Assembly (NCBI RefSeq): GCF_028583425.1
Contig: NC_072791.1
Span: forward strand, 32,867,368-32,931,367
DNA from: Eublepharis macularius
Taxonomy: Eukaryota > Chordata > Lepidosauria > Squamata > Eublepharidae
DNA length: 64,000 nt
Reading direction: 5' to 3'
Shown here: positions 53,961-64,000 of the stretch, piece after piece
How the letters are laid out: every line of letters begins with the position of its first letter
Position numbering within the stretch: position 1 is the first letter of the stretch
The notes under the pieces: model-generated
Seen by the model: the letters and a program-made list of their open reading frames with translations, nothing else
The model's database searches: none
Told to the model about the DNA's origin: nothing
Made by a program: the position numbers and the translations under genes

Positions 53961-55307
53961 CCTGAGCATGACATATACAAAGCTGCTAGTAAAGATGATT
54001 TTTTTCCAGAAATATCAACCAATTGGCTTTTGTGTGTTCTCCATATTTGAATAAATCTCTCAATATTTTTCCTGAGGATCTTGTTACTGAACATTGTTTT
54101 CTTTTTACAGTGGCTGGCTTTATGTGCCTCCCAAATCCAGATTTATAAATGAATTGTAAAGAAATACTATATAGTGTTTTCTACAATAATACATTATATA
54201 GCTTTGGGTCTTGAGAATATTAACACCAAAGATATTTTTAAAAAATAAAGTTGAGTAGCATTTATTTATTTCAAAAAATACCAAACATATCTAGTTAAGC
54301 AGGCAATTTACATATTGGATTGGAAGTGCTCTTCAGCTACTGCCATCATACCACTTCACATTAATTAATTCAAATATTTGTACCCTATCATTCCCTTACC
54401 ACTCTGGGTAGCTTATAATTCTAAATAAAAATAATTCTAAATTCAATTAAAATTACAAATCTAAAAAATTACAGATACAATTCTAAATTAAATTAAAGTC
54501 CATAAAGACTATTAGAAGTCATTCAGGATGACTCTGTACCTAATTCAGAGACAGGAGTCCACTTAAGAAACCCTAGGTATCTAGTTAGCTTTCCTATATC
54601 AGATGATGGAAAGAGGTACATTTCAACAGCTTTTTAGGTTCATTAGAGGTATAGAACACATGATACTATTAGAGAATCTTTGCTTCCATTTTATCCTTTA
54701 TTATAGCATAACTATTTTGCATTTTTAACATTGACTATCTCAACAGAAAATGACACAGTCTGTTACTGCTACTTAGATAATTAAAAGAGAGCCATTATAT
54801 GAGTCCATAAAAGTATCATACCAAAAGATAAATAGGTTCCAAGCAAGGAGCCCCTTCTAAGAAAAAACTCCCAGTCAATTCAGCTTCCCCTATTCATAGG
54901 TTTTTAAAATAATCTCCTAATAATAGCAATTTGTCCCACTTGATAAGGGTGTACATTCTTGGCTTTTTAAAATTGTTATTAACACGCAACAATGCATAAT
55001 CTTGGCTAATTATCTTATAATTTCAAACAACATACAACGTTATCTATACTTGAATATTTTCTTAAAATACATAAAAACTGTTGGTTCATTCTGTTTACAT
55101 TTTATCTCCACCAGGCCTTCTGGCCCATGGCAGTGGAGCAAGTCTCTGTCCTGGGCCACACACAGCCTGGATGGAGATGTCTGCTCTGAAGTGCTAGAAT
55201 GACTCCTTCGGCCCGGCTCAGAAGCATGTGTATGCTTTCATAGCATCCTGTATGAGGAGATGCTGGAGGAGGGTCTGCCCAGTGCTGAGACCATCCTCCT
55301 GGTAGAG
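53961..55307. other. Intron 4 of CATSPERB copy B, A/T-rich, nothing recognised
   Basis: Repeated attctaaat/aaattaaaat runs at 54410-54500. No gene or repeat border supported. Confidence 0.4.
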
Positions 55308-55515
55308 AGTGCCATCAAGTCATTGCTAACTTATGGCAACCCCTGTTGGGGTGTTCAAGGCAAGGGACTAACAGAAGTGGTTTGCCTGCCTCTGCATAGC
55401 AACTTTGGTCTTCCTTGGAGGTCTCCCATCCAACTACTAATCTAGGCCACCCCTGCTTAGCTTCTGAGATCTGATAAAATTGGGCTTGCCCGGACTATTC
55501 AAGATTAGGACAAGG
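55308..55515 (-). mobile_element. 5S rRNA-related SINE (minus strand)
   Basis: gccatcaagtcattgctaac ... gaagtggtttgcctgcctct ... cccatccaactactaatcta ... cctgcttagcttctgagatc. The reverse complement of the last part is the 5S-like head. Same family as 7545-7728. Confidence 0.65.
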
Positions 55516-55865
55516 CCATCATACATGTGGTCATGCTGACCATTGTCCTGGGTGGCCGCAGCATCTAGGTCTTGTCTGAGAGCTGTGTAGCCTTGTGGCC
55601 ACAGCTCATCCCTGGAATGGGTGGTGATCCACCCTTGCAAATTCCCCCATTGGCACTCACACCTGCTCTTCCCCCTGCAGGCAATTCACTCAGTGGGGAT
55701 GCCATTGCTAGGCCATTGGTTGCCCAGGCCTAGAAGGCAGCTGAGGTGGCCAGTTTCCCGGGATCATGGGCCCAGCTATGAGGATGGAGGATGAGGATGT
55801 CAGTGCCATTGAAGACCCCTCATCCACTCCAGTAGAGCGTTCCATCGAGCCCCTGGCAGGCAACA

Positions 55866-55910
55866 CCCACACACACACACCCCCACCCACCCCCACACAC
55901 ACACACATCC
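55866..55910 (+). repeat. (CA)n microsatellite with CCCA interruptions
   Basis: Two (ca)n runs separated by cccccacccaccccc. Confidence 0.85.
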
Positions 55911-56864
55911 TCTGATGGCAAGCCAGGAAGAGATAGAGGCCAATGATGGAGTGGCACCCAGCACCATGGCTGCAGAGGTGGGGGGAAGGAAGTGAGGTGG
56001 CTGTAGCCTGATGACTCAGCTGCAGCAAGAAAGGAAAATCCGGCACTTATCTGTGGATTTCTGTTCTTCTCAGCAGAATGAGAGCAGCTAGTCCCACCTG
56101 CCCCTAGTTCAATTCCATCTCGACTTTCAATTCATTATTTCTGTCCTCAGAAAGATTTTTCTTTATGGGAGTTTGATCTCTCTTCCTTGTTCTCTCTTCT
56201 CCTTTGCTTATGTCTAACATTCCCTTCCTGGAAAGGAAGAGGGTTTTTTCACTTTTAGGTTTTTTGGCATAAATTCACCTGTTTTTTTATCAGCAGTTTG
56301 TTTATACGCTGATATAATGTCATTAGCAAGAAAGGTTGCTCAGTTACTGTGGGGAGAGGCCCCTCCTCCACTGGTTAACTTTAGAAATTATTTTCATAGC
56401 CCCAGAGGTAGGACCTAAACCACATCCTCCTTGAACTCCTTCCCTCAAGGAGAACCAAAATTCTCAGGTAAGTTTCCCCTTTTTTATCTTGTTTTAGCAT
56501 ATAATTAGAGATGATAATAATTTTAAAGTCTTTGAATTATAGTATGACCTATATTCAGGGGAAAACAATGAGTAAGAAGTTTTGTTTCACTAAACAGAAC
56601 AGTATGAAGCAACATTCTTTACAGCCTGATCTCAAACTGTTTTCATCTTGTGGATCCTTATAGAGTTTTGAGAACAATTACTGAGCCCCACCACAAAATA
56701 ATTCCCCTGGGGAGGCCCAGCAAACCAGAAAATGAGGCCAATCACAAAATGTTGTGAGGTTCCACACCAAGTGAGCTCCTATAATGGAGGTAGTGGATTC
56801 CAGATGGGTCATACCTGAAGATACAATATAATGAAGATACTCACCTGAAGATATAATGTAATAA
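55911..56864. other. Intron 4 of CATSPERB copy B, nothing recognised
   Basis: Mixed sequence without a supported feature. Confidence 0.4.
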
Positions 56865-57100
56865 TAATAACTGTGTGCTTATATACTGCCCTTCTGGACA
56901 AATTATTGCCCAACATGGAGCAGTGAACAAAGTCAGTTATTATTTAAATTTATTATTATCCCCATAATATAGCTGGGGAACCGGGACTGAGAGTGGCTTA
57001 CCCAATGCCACCTGCAGAGCTCATGACAGTAGTGGGAGTCGAACCAGCAGAGGGATGATTCTCAACCCAACCGCTTAACCACTATGCTACAGCAGCTCTC
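56865..57100 (-). mobile_element. tRNA-derived SINE (minus strand)
   Basis: Reverse reading starts with an A-box-like tagcatagtggttaagcggt, has the B-box-like GGTTCGACTCC near plus-strand 57040, and ends in a ttattattattacatt tail (left end). Ends 175 bp before exon 5. Confidence 0.65.
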
Positions 57101-57275
57101 ACTTCACTGTAATGAATCCTGGGTTCTTTTGAAGTACCTTCAGCTCCAGTGAGTTACCCACAGGTGTTGCTACTAAGCAGCATACCAAAGTGGCTCACTT
57201 TGTAGAAATTACAGAGTTTATTCTTGTCTGTTTATATCACTGGCCTGTCTCCTTTTTTTCATGCTGTCGAAACAG

Positions 57276-57371
57276 ATATCGCTCCCACAGAACAATGGTA
57301 TGTGAAGTTCGATATGCATCATGGATTAAAGATGTTTACTACTGAAGGAACTTTACTGGATGTTGCTCGAG
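57276..57371 (+). CDS. CATSPERB: CATSPERB copy B coding exon 5
   Basis: Acceptor gtcgaaacag, donor gtaagc. The first two bases complete an aspartate from exon 4. Encodes IAPTEQWYVKFDMHHGLK and TTEGTLLDVAR, ending with one base of a glutamate codon. EQW...H-x-GL...TEGTLLD is a strong family block. Confidence 0.9.
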
Positions 57372-57895
57372 GTAAGCCATATCTTGCGTAGGCTGGTGTT
57401 TTCCACAAGTTGTTATGACCAGGGGAAATTAGTCACTGCATATTCATTCAGTAAGGCCTTCTGAACATATTCATAAGTTGACTGTTGGCTTTCTCAAATG
57501 TATCCACCTGGGTTATTCATCCTGTTCATAAACTGTCATATTTTAATGCAAGATGAAGATGTAGTTCTCTGGTGGGTGCAGCATGTTTTCAAATGTGTAT
57601 ATATATACACACACACATTTATATATATATAAACTACAGTGGTCAAGAGATCAAGAAGCAAAAAGGCCTTATCTGAGTCCCTGCACTTGTCTTCTTACGG
57701 AGGGTCTTTTATCCCATGCACTCATTGCAAGCTTGATACTGATTTACACAAAAAGGTATCTGTGTATAACTCAGCCCCACAAATTTCAATGACAGTCAAG
57801 TATTCTTACTACTCAACTACTCTTTCCTTTTAAAAAGTATAAGTAGAATATATTCTTGCTTTCTTGTACATTAATTTTTTTCTTCTTTTTCACAG

Positions 57896-58036
57896 AACCT
57901 ATTCTTCAGTGGGTATTATCAAACCCAGTGAAAATAGAAACATTGCTATCCCATGTCATAAATACCATGGTAGCAAAAAGCCCTTGTGCAAATGATGTGG
58001 CTATAATCGGTCTGACATTTGATGACACCGTTTTGG
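57896..58036 (+). CDS. CATSPERB: CATSPERB copy B coding exon 6
   Basis: Acceptor tttttcacag, donor gtaagt, 141 nt, phase 1 to phase 1. Encodes EPILQWVLSNPVKIETL, then VAKSPCANDVAIIGLTF. EPILQW and K-SPCANDVA match the family closely. Confidence 0.92.
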
Positions 58037-58379
58037 GTAAGTGCAGTGTATTCAATAGATAAGTGCCCACTGAAATGAGCAGCTTCCGTTTCTCAGGGGT
58101 GTGTTGTGGTATGTTGTGCTAATGTCTGTAAAAATTCTAGTTCTTGCAAGATCTGCTTCAAGCAAACCTGTCTCCAAGCTCCAGCTCAAAGGGACATTAG
58201 GTCATTAATTCTTCTGACTTCACATACACAGCTGATGGCAAGATCCTGTGTGGATTTTTCCTGAACTTCTTGGTGGCTATTGACAGCAGCTTTTGAAATG
58301 CTGGTGGGGGGCTATTTGGGCTGACTTAATGTATATCTTGCCTGAGATAGTTTGTTGTTCACATTGTTCTCTAATTCTA

Positions 58380-58583
58380 TAAAGAGTCCAGTCGCACCTT
58401 TAAGACTAAGCAACTTTACTGTAGCATAAGCTTTTGAGAACCACAGTTCTCTTCATCAGGTGCATCTGAAGAAGAGAACTGTGATTCTCGAAAGCTTATG
58501 CTACAGTAAAGTTGGTTAGTCTTAAAGGTGCTACTGGACTCTTTACTATTTTGCTACTACAGACTACCAGACTAACTCTTCTG
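58380..58583 (-). mobile_element. Retroposed foldback SINE-like element
   Basis: Two long inverted arms (agtccagtcgcacctttaag ... and its mirror ...cttaaaggtgctactggact) with gtagcataagctttygaga segments, near-palindromic over about 165 bp. It is flanked by gttctctaattctata (58366-58381) and gttctctaattctgta (58584-58599), a 16-bp duplication with one mismatch, which points to LINE-driven retroposition. A fragment of the same family lies at 61690-61760. Orientation is uncertain. Confidence 0.65.
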
Positions 58584-58599
58584 GTTCTCTAATTCTGTA

Positions 58600-59915
58600 A
58601 TCCAGTTCTATTGTATTGTGCATTGGTTGTCTTGGTTGTGATTGCATCTGCAAACCAACCTGTGGAACTGCTATTGGCTCCATTGTAAAAACTGTTTTAA
58701 ATAATAATCATATCCATTAAGTTCTGTTGCAAGTGCAATGGTTCTTCCATTTACAGTCTGGGCCAAGCACCCCATTTAATGTGCCTCCCAATACCTAATA
58801 ACAGTTTTTTCCCCTGTATTTTGTCATGTTGTGAATTTAAAACTTCTGGAGTGAGGAGTGGGGCTTCTATTACTGGCTCTGCATGTGGGTGTGACTGAAT
58901 GGATACATCTGTGAGGACAGAAGACAGTGGGGGATACAAACAAGAGAACAGGAGAGCTTTTGGGTTTTTTTTCCCACCCTGCTAACCACGGAAACAATTG
59001 AAATGGTTGGTAGTCTGCAATTTGAACCTAGTGAAGCTCTGGTAGATAGCCCACTATCCTGACTACTATTTTCAATGGCTTGATCTGACAGCAGAATCAG
59101 CACCACTGGGACGTTAGTAAGCCTGAGCTCACCTTTGGAAAGAAAAACTATGACCGTTCTTGGGTCTTTTGGACTTCTGTATTTATCCCAAATCACTCCT
59201 ACCCTTCAGGAAAAAAAAAATTAAAAGATTTTATCACCCACTTGCTAGAGAGTACTTAGGCTGTAAGTTGGTTTGAGGTCTGACTTTGGAAGAAGTTGTA
59301 GATCTGTTTTGATGATGGTTTGACTGTATTGTTCATTTTTAGTGTGTTGCATGCTATGGTTTTTATCTCTGGCATACAAGGGGCAAGGGGACCTGTGTTA
59401 CCACTGAAAAAAACTACATTTGAGATAAAGGGACTCAAGTGAACAAAAAACTACAGGGAAGTGCTGCATTCAGGAGGGGAATCACACAAAATTATTTCTC
59501 CTTTCTTTTGTGCCAGTGAAAAGGGTTCTTGTGTGCTTTAAGTGGACAGAAGGTAACAAAATATTTTAAATAAAACAATTTCAGAATGCCACATAGGTTC
59601 TTATGGACGAATAAATGAAATATTCTGTAGTACTAAAAACTATTCAGTAGAAATCACCCTTCTATCTCCCATCAACAAGAAGTGCTGTTCAGCTGGTATA
59701 ACAGCATCTCAAGATTCAATGTGCTAATATTTATTGTGATGTGAAATTTTGATGACTATTGGCCACTTTTTCAAATGTGTGAGATGAGTCTGACGGGACT
59801 GGGCTATCTTGAGCTATTCAGGCAGGGCAATAGTCATAGTAAGTATAATTAAATGCTAGGAACCTAGTTGCATACTGTGATTTTGTTTTTTAATGGCTCT
59901 TGTTTTTATTCATAG
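58600..59915. other. Intron 6 of CATSPERB copy B, nothing recognised
   Basis: No supported feature up to the acceptor of exon 7. Confidence 0.4.
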
Positions 59916-60008
59916 GTGTATATATGGGATTCTCTTGGTCTGGATTTACAACTCGAGATACATTTTGGAATAATTTTACAGATAGCATTTGTGCTGTCCT
60001 TGATTATG
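59916..60008 (+). CDS. CATSPERB: CATSPERB copy B coding exon 7
   Basis: Acceptor tttttattcatag, donor gtaagt, 93 nt, phase 1 to phase 1. Encodes VYMGFSWSGFTTRDTFW, NNFTDSICAVLDY. Matches the family segment between the SPCANDVA and VLTN blocks. NFT is a possible N-glycosylation site. Confidence 0.85.
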
Positions 60009-62387
60009 GTAAGTCCTTATAATTCTCAATCTCATTTATAATATTTATATTTGTTTCTTTTTATTTATAGTCTGGCCTATTCCAAGAATTTAGGGCACAT
60101 TTTGTGGAGATAATAATATATGCAGTTCCTTGATCCAAATATTTTAAGTCTAAATTAAGCTGAGGGAAAAGTAGGAGGAAAAGGATCAGCCAAGATATGA
60201 GCAACAGAATTCCTTTCCAAAACCCATGACTCTAGTATTATTGCTAGTAATGTGGTGGTATATCCTCCTGACTTCAGACTCTTCCCTGTTTGTGTTCAGA
60301 TTTTTCCATGTAGATCTTCTGAAATGTGAGTGATTTTTAGGAGTACATTGCCCATGAGAATGTGGAAAATGCAAAAAAAAAGGGGAGAACAAGTTATAAA
60401 GGACTGGAATTGCAGAATAATTATGTTTTAAATCCTCCCTAGAGTTTGGTCTTTTAAAGGGACAAGCCACTTAATATGGCTTCAAACTTTAGGCCCAAGG
60501 TACAGCTAGGAGTGTGCAAAACAGCAGCCAGGAGTGTTGGGAGTTACAGGAAGTGCATTTACTGTTGTCCGTTTGGATCTAGTCACTGCTGTGCTTGCTG
60601 ATCTCAGCATCACATAACCCCCTATCTAACATTGAACCCAGGTGCCATCCTGGCCTCTGCTTCTCACTTTGCTAAGTTTGGAAAGGTAAAGAGGTAACAA
60701 GATGCTTTTTTTGCCAGGAGAATCTACAACCTGTCATACTTTTGAAGCCATCATTCAGCCAATTTTAAGTCGAATCTATGTATTTACGGTTTATAGGTCA
60801 GGTCTTCCATAGTCCAATTTAAATGGCCCTAGTCTGAATGAGATGAGAACAAATAGATCCATTTTTATTTCAGTTGTATAGGCACTTACACAATATTCTT
60901 TGCAATTTGAATAGTCATCCTTTATACCATCTTATGAGAAGTTTGTTTTAGTGGCAACTTAGTCTTAAATTATTAGTCTTGAATAATAACAATGAAGACT
61001 CCAATCTGTTATAGGAAGGACTTAAGGAAATAACAGGAAGTGAACATCCCTTTCTGGATTTGGAGTCAGGCCTCCCTGTCTAATAATTAGGGACTAGACA
61101 GGTGGTGTATTTTGTGACTGCCCTTAACTACCTGTGAAGCCCCAAACATGTGAAGCAGGTTTATGGTGATATGTAAGGGGTTTGCATAAAATGGCAGAGA
61201 TGGGATTCAAACCCATGCCACCACAGAGACAGGAACCTAAATCCAGACAGGGTCCTCTCCTCTTCCCAGGTACTTTACCAGACAGGCAGTCAGCTCCCTG
61301 TATTTACCACTTCTCACCCAGCTACTCACTAGGGCTACTGGGGAAAGGTTGCTCAGTGTTTACTCCTTCTATATGTTGCCACCATTTAGTTAAATTAGGC
61401 TTATTGGTTGCGACCAGAATGTTTGATGCTCATGTGTGACAGTTATTTAAGGCACCTTTCTGTGCTGCTCTCCTCTCAGCCACCAAAACCTACTCTCCCC
61501 CTCTAACTGCCTTAATGGATTCTAACTTTTCCCAGCCCCAGTATCCACCAGCTCTTATTGGCTCTTCCCTGTGAGATGGAACTAGTCCTGTCCATCATGC
61601 ATAATTAGGATAAAGTACGACTTAATTTTAAAAAGATGAAAAAGTAACTGCCAGATACGTAAGAGCTCATACCCTACAACAAATTTTGTTTGTCTTATAA
61701 GTGCTACTGGACTCTTTTTTTTTTTACTGCTACAAACAGACTAACACAGCTACCCATCTTGATCTGACAGATACACAAGTGTAGGTTGATCTTTCCGTTG
61801 CTTTTGCACTTCCAGAACACTGGAAGGCAAGAGCAACTTACTCTTTACTGAGAAATCAGATATATTATTGTTTACATGTTTAAATTCTATTATATCTTTG
61901 TAACAGAATTAGAAATTTATTTTTAAAAGCCATCACTGAAAATCCAGAGAGAGGACCACAATAAATGATAGATTGATTGCTAGAGAGGACCTGACAGTGT
62001 CGTTGAAAGGACAAGCCCCCTTTAGTCCCATAGCACCAGCTGTGCCTCAAATGCACATCTAGAATGTGGGATAACCAGTAAATTTATGTGTCTTGTCTAT
62101 CTAATCTGAGGGATAGATAGAATGTGTGTTATGTGACATCAAGTCGCTTCTGACTTAGGCCACATGAATGAAAGACCTCCAAAATGTCCTATCATTAACA
62201 TACTTGCTCAGATCTTGCAAGCTGGAGTATATGGCTTCCTTTAGGGGCAAAATAAAGGACAGAGTCACATTTAATGTTTTAAATGCATATCTAATATGGC
62301 CTGTCTATACCATGTAGTGAAAGAGGACAGGAATGGAATAAATACGATGGCAAAGATCACTCATCATGTCTTTTCTTCTCTTATAAG
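60009..62387. other. Intron 7 of CATSPERB copy B with repeat fragments
   Basis: 61690-61760 carries gtgctactggactctttttt and the actgctacaaacagactaac tail of the foldback SINE family. 62120-62240 carries a gacatcaagtcgcttctgac segment typical of a squamate SINE. No gene. Confidence 0.5.
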
Positions 62388-62506
62388 AGTGCTCTGAGCT
62401 TTCACTTCTGAATGTCATTTTAACCAACACACGTATAGTATTACTCACTACACTGGGGCTATTTATCAGTGAAGATTTGCGCTATGGGAACTTCCATGAG
62501 TTAAAG
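62388..62506 (+). CDS. CATSPERB: CATSPERB copy B coding exon 8
   Basis: Acceptor ctcttataag, donor gtacgt, 119 nt. Two bases complete a glutamate from exon 7. Encodes CSELSLLNVILTNTRIVLL, TTLGLFISEDLRYGNFHELK, ending in phase 0. VLTN...LTxLGL-x-x-S-x-DLRY matches the family. An alternative AG two bases on would break the frame. Confidence 0.9.
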
Positions 62507-64000
62507 GTACGTAAGTATGCCCTTATTTATATATTTTTAAAATCTACTATTCCAAAACCATTGTTAAGCATTTGGGAGGAAAAAACTCACAGTGAGTTCA
62601 CCCTTTATGGTGACCTGCAGTGCATTCTTTCTTAGAATTTTTCTGAAATTCAGTCAATGAGGCTTACTCCCAGGGATGTATTGCACTAATAATTTGTTGG
62701 AAATTGCCATGTCTGGTGTACTGCAGCAGCAAGAAGGGAAGGAGCGCCTTCTATGCGGGGGGGGGGGGGCAGCAAGTATCACTTAGTTAGGACAGTGAGA
62801 GCAGCACCTCTCTTGTTTCCTGGGGGTCATTTCCTTGTCTTGTCTCCTATTGGGCTAAACAGGGCAATTTCCTGCTTCTTCTCCCTCCTGCCTTATCACT
62901 CTTCTCCAAGATGTAGTCAGATAGTTAGGACTCTATCTCTATCTCTCTTCTTCACTCTCAAGTATGTATTTCTTAAATAAACTTTTAGCCTCTTTAATCA
63001 GCACAGCATAACTTCTCTGCTTTATTTGCACTCTGCCAACATAATTTGTGTAAAGAGACCTCCATTCAGTGGGTTAAGGGTGAGACATGGTGCATCCACA
63101 TTCGTTTTTGTTTTCTGAGATATATTCCAGATGGCTGTAGTGCAGTTGGGCTTTACTTTAATATTTTTAGTGAATAAAAGAGTTTATTCCAAAAACATAC
63201 CTTGCAGTGTCCTTGGGATATTTTCAACAGGCATTCTGAGGAATATCAACCGCAAGCAGGTCTATTTATCGGTCTAAGGTATTTATCAGCAGGTCTGTTT
63301 GCAAGCAGGTGAACTGCAGTCTGCCATTTAAGCTGCAGAGTGGACCCTCTCTTCACTGCTCATTGGGAAGGGTTGCAAATAGATCCACTGGTCAAGAGCA
63401 GGCTGCTGCTCACTCTCAAGCAGATTTATTAGTGGGAAATACTCTAGTGCACAAAGTCATCTTGCAGGATTAACTTGAGAGGAAGGGCTGCAGCCTGCTC
63501 CTGTCTCAACACCTTTGCAGAGAAGTGCAGCCTGCTACAGGCTGGGCACTTTCCTTGCCAGAAGAGCTCTTTGTAAGTAATTCTTATGCTGCTCTTTGTA
63601 CATGAGTGCACGCGCACGTACGCACATTGGAGCTGAGCAGAGCAAAAAGAGAGAGGTCCAAGTGAACTTGTCTGCCCTTCTTCTTCTGATGCCTTTAAAC
63701 AACAGCCTGGCAATTTGGACTCTTGTTGCAAGTGAAGCTACTCCATCTAGGGTCCCTCATATTTGGACATTCCAAAAGACCCTCTGACTTAACAGCCAAA
63801 GTCCTGGATAAAATAATCCGGATCCATATCAGTACAGGGCTCCTCCTGAACTACCAGGGATTTCTCTAGATGCTGTTTCAGGAGGGTAGCCCACCTAATA
63901 CAATGCTCCAAACAGTACATTAATTGAAGGCTTTTTGTCCTCCACCTCCAGATATTCCCTCACACCTGAAACTGATTCACCTTTCCTGGTTTATAACCTA
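62507..64000. other. Intron 8 of CATSPERB copy B, nothing recognised
   Basis: A run of 12 G at about 62758-62769 and mixed sequence. The next CATSPERB exon was not found before the window edge. Confidence 0.4.

Larger units (their letters stand above)
30112..64000 (+). other. CATSPERB: CATSPERB copy B, 5' half of gene (first eight coding exons)
   Basis: Eight exons in the same orientation encode the N-terminal part of a CatSper beta subunit: signal peptide, a TIKLFL block, SAGLAP...NSTYSKVYYF, WFLDVPRQD, EQWYVKF...TEGTLLD, REPILQW...SPCANDVA, a GFSWSG block and NVILTNTRIVLLTTLGLFIS. All eight splice phases agree. The later exons should lie right of the window. Introns reach 15.4 kb (intron 4) because of nested transposons. 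It lies 13 kb downstream of the 3' end of copy A. Confidence 0.88.

Noticed and set aside
1-64000. CRISPR array, operon or bacterial defence system
   Set aside because: No regular spacer array and no prokaryotic gene layout; introns, SINEs and LINEs show a vertebrate genome.

Overview
This is a vertebrate nuclear window, most likely from a squamate reptile. The organism call is an inference. It rests on spliced exons of a vertebrate sperm-channel gene, a dense mix of L2-type LINE, 5S-derived and tRNA-derived SINEs, DIRS, Ty3/Gypsy chromovirus, Gmr1-like and hAT elements, and the lack of any bacterial or viral gene layout. Most of the 64 kb is transposon and intron.

The only host gene recognised is CATSPERB (auxiliary beta subunit of the CatSper calcium channel of sperm), and it appears in an unexpected order. 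The last four coding exons (2822-17072, + strand, ending in the transmembrane segment, a stop codon and a poly(A) signal) lie upstream of the first eight coding exons (30112-62506, + strand, beginning with a signal peptide). All splice phases join correctly within each set. The simplest reading is two head-to-tail CATSPERB copies, with the 3' end of copy A and the 5' end of copy B in view. A local rearrangement or assembly misjoin must be excluded.

Layout: 1-2210, 3' part of a DIRS element (RNase H, tyrosine recombinase, 56-nt inverted repeat). 2822-17200, CATSPERB copy A 3' end, with a candidate solo LTR, an L2 LINE (9.2-12.8 kb) split by a MITE, SINEs and two hAT-type MITEs in introns. 17.2-30.1 kb, intergenic repeats: more hAT-type MITEs with 8-bp target-site duplications, a solo LTR, a Harbinger-like element and a GAGC-ended MITE. 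30.1-64 kb, CATSPERB copy B 5' half. Its intron 2 carries a 4.2-kb hAT element with a decayed transposase. Its intron 4 carries a decayed Gmr1-like Gypsy element with the rare order protease-integrase-RT-RNase H, into which a nearly intact, very young chromodomain Ty3/Gypsy element (44695-51705, minus strand) has inserted.

The chromovirus is the most informative object. It has two 417-bp LTRs with one mismatch, a perfect 5-bp TSD, uninterrupted gag and pol, a -1 frameshift signal (slippery heptamer G GGA AAC, 5-nt spacer, perfect 11-bp hairpin) and a primer-binding site complementary to its own LTR, which suggests Tf1/sushi-type self-priming.
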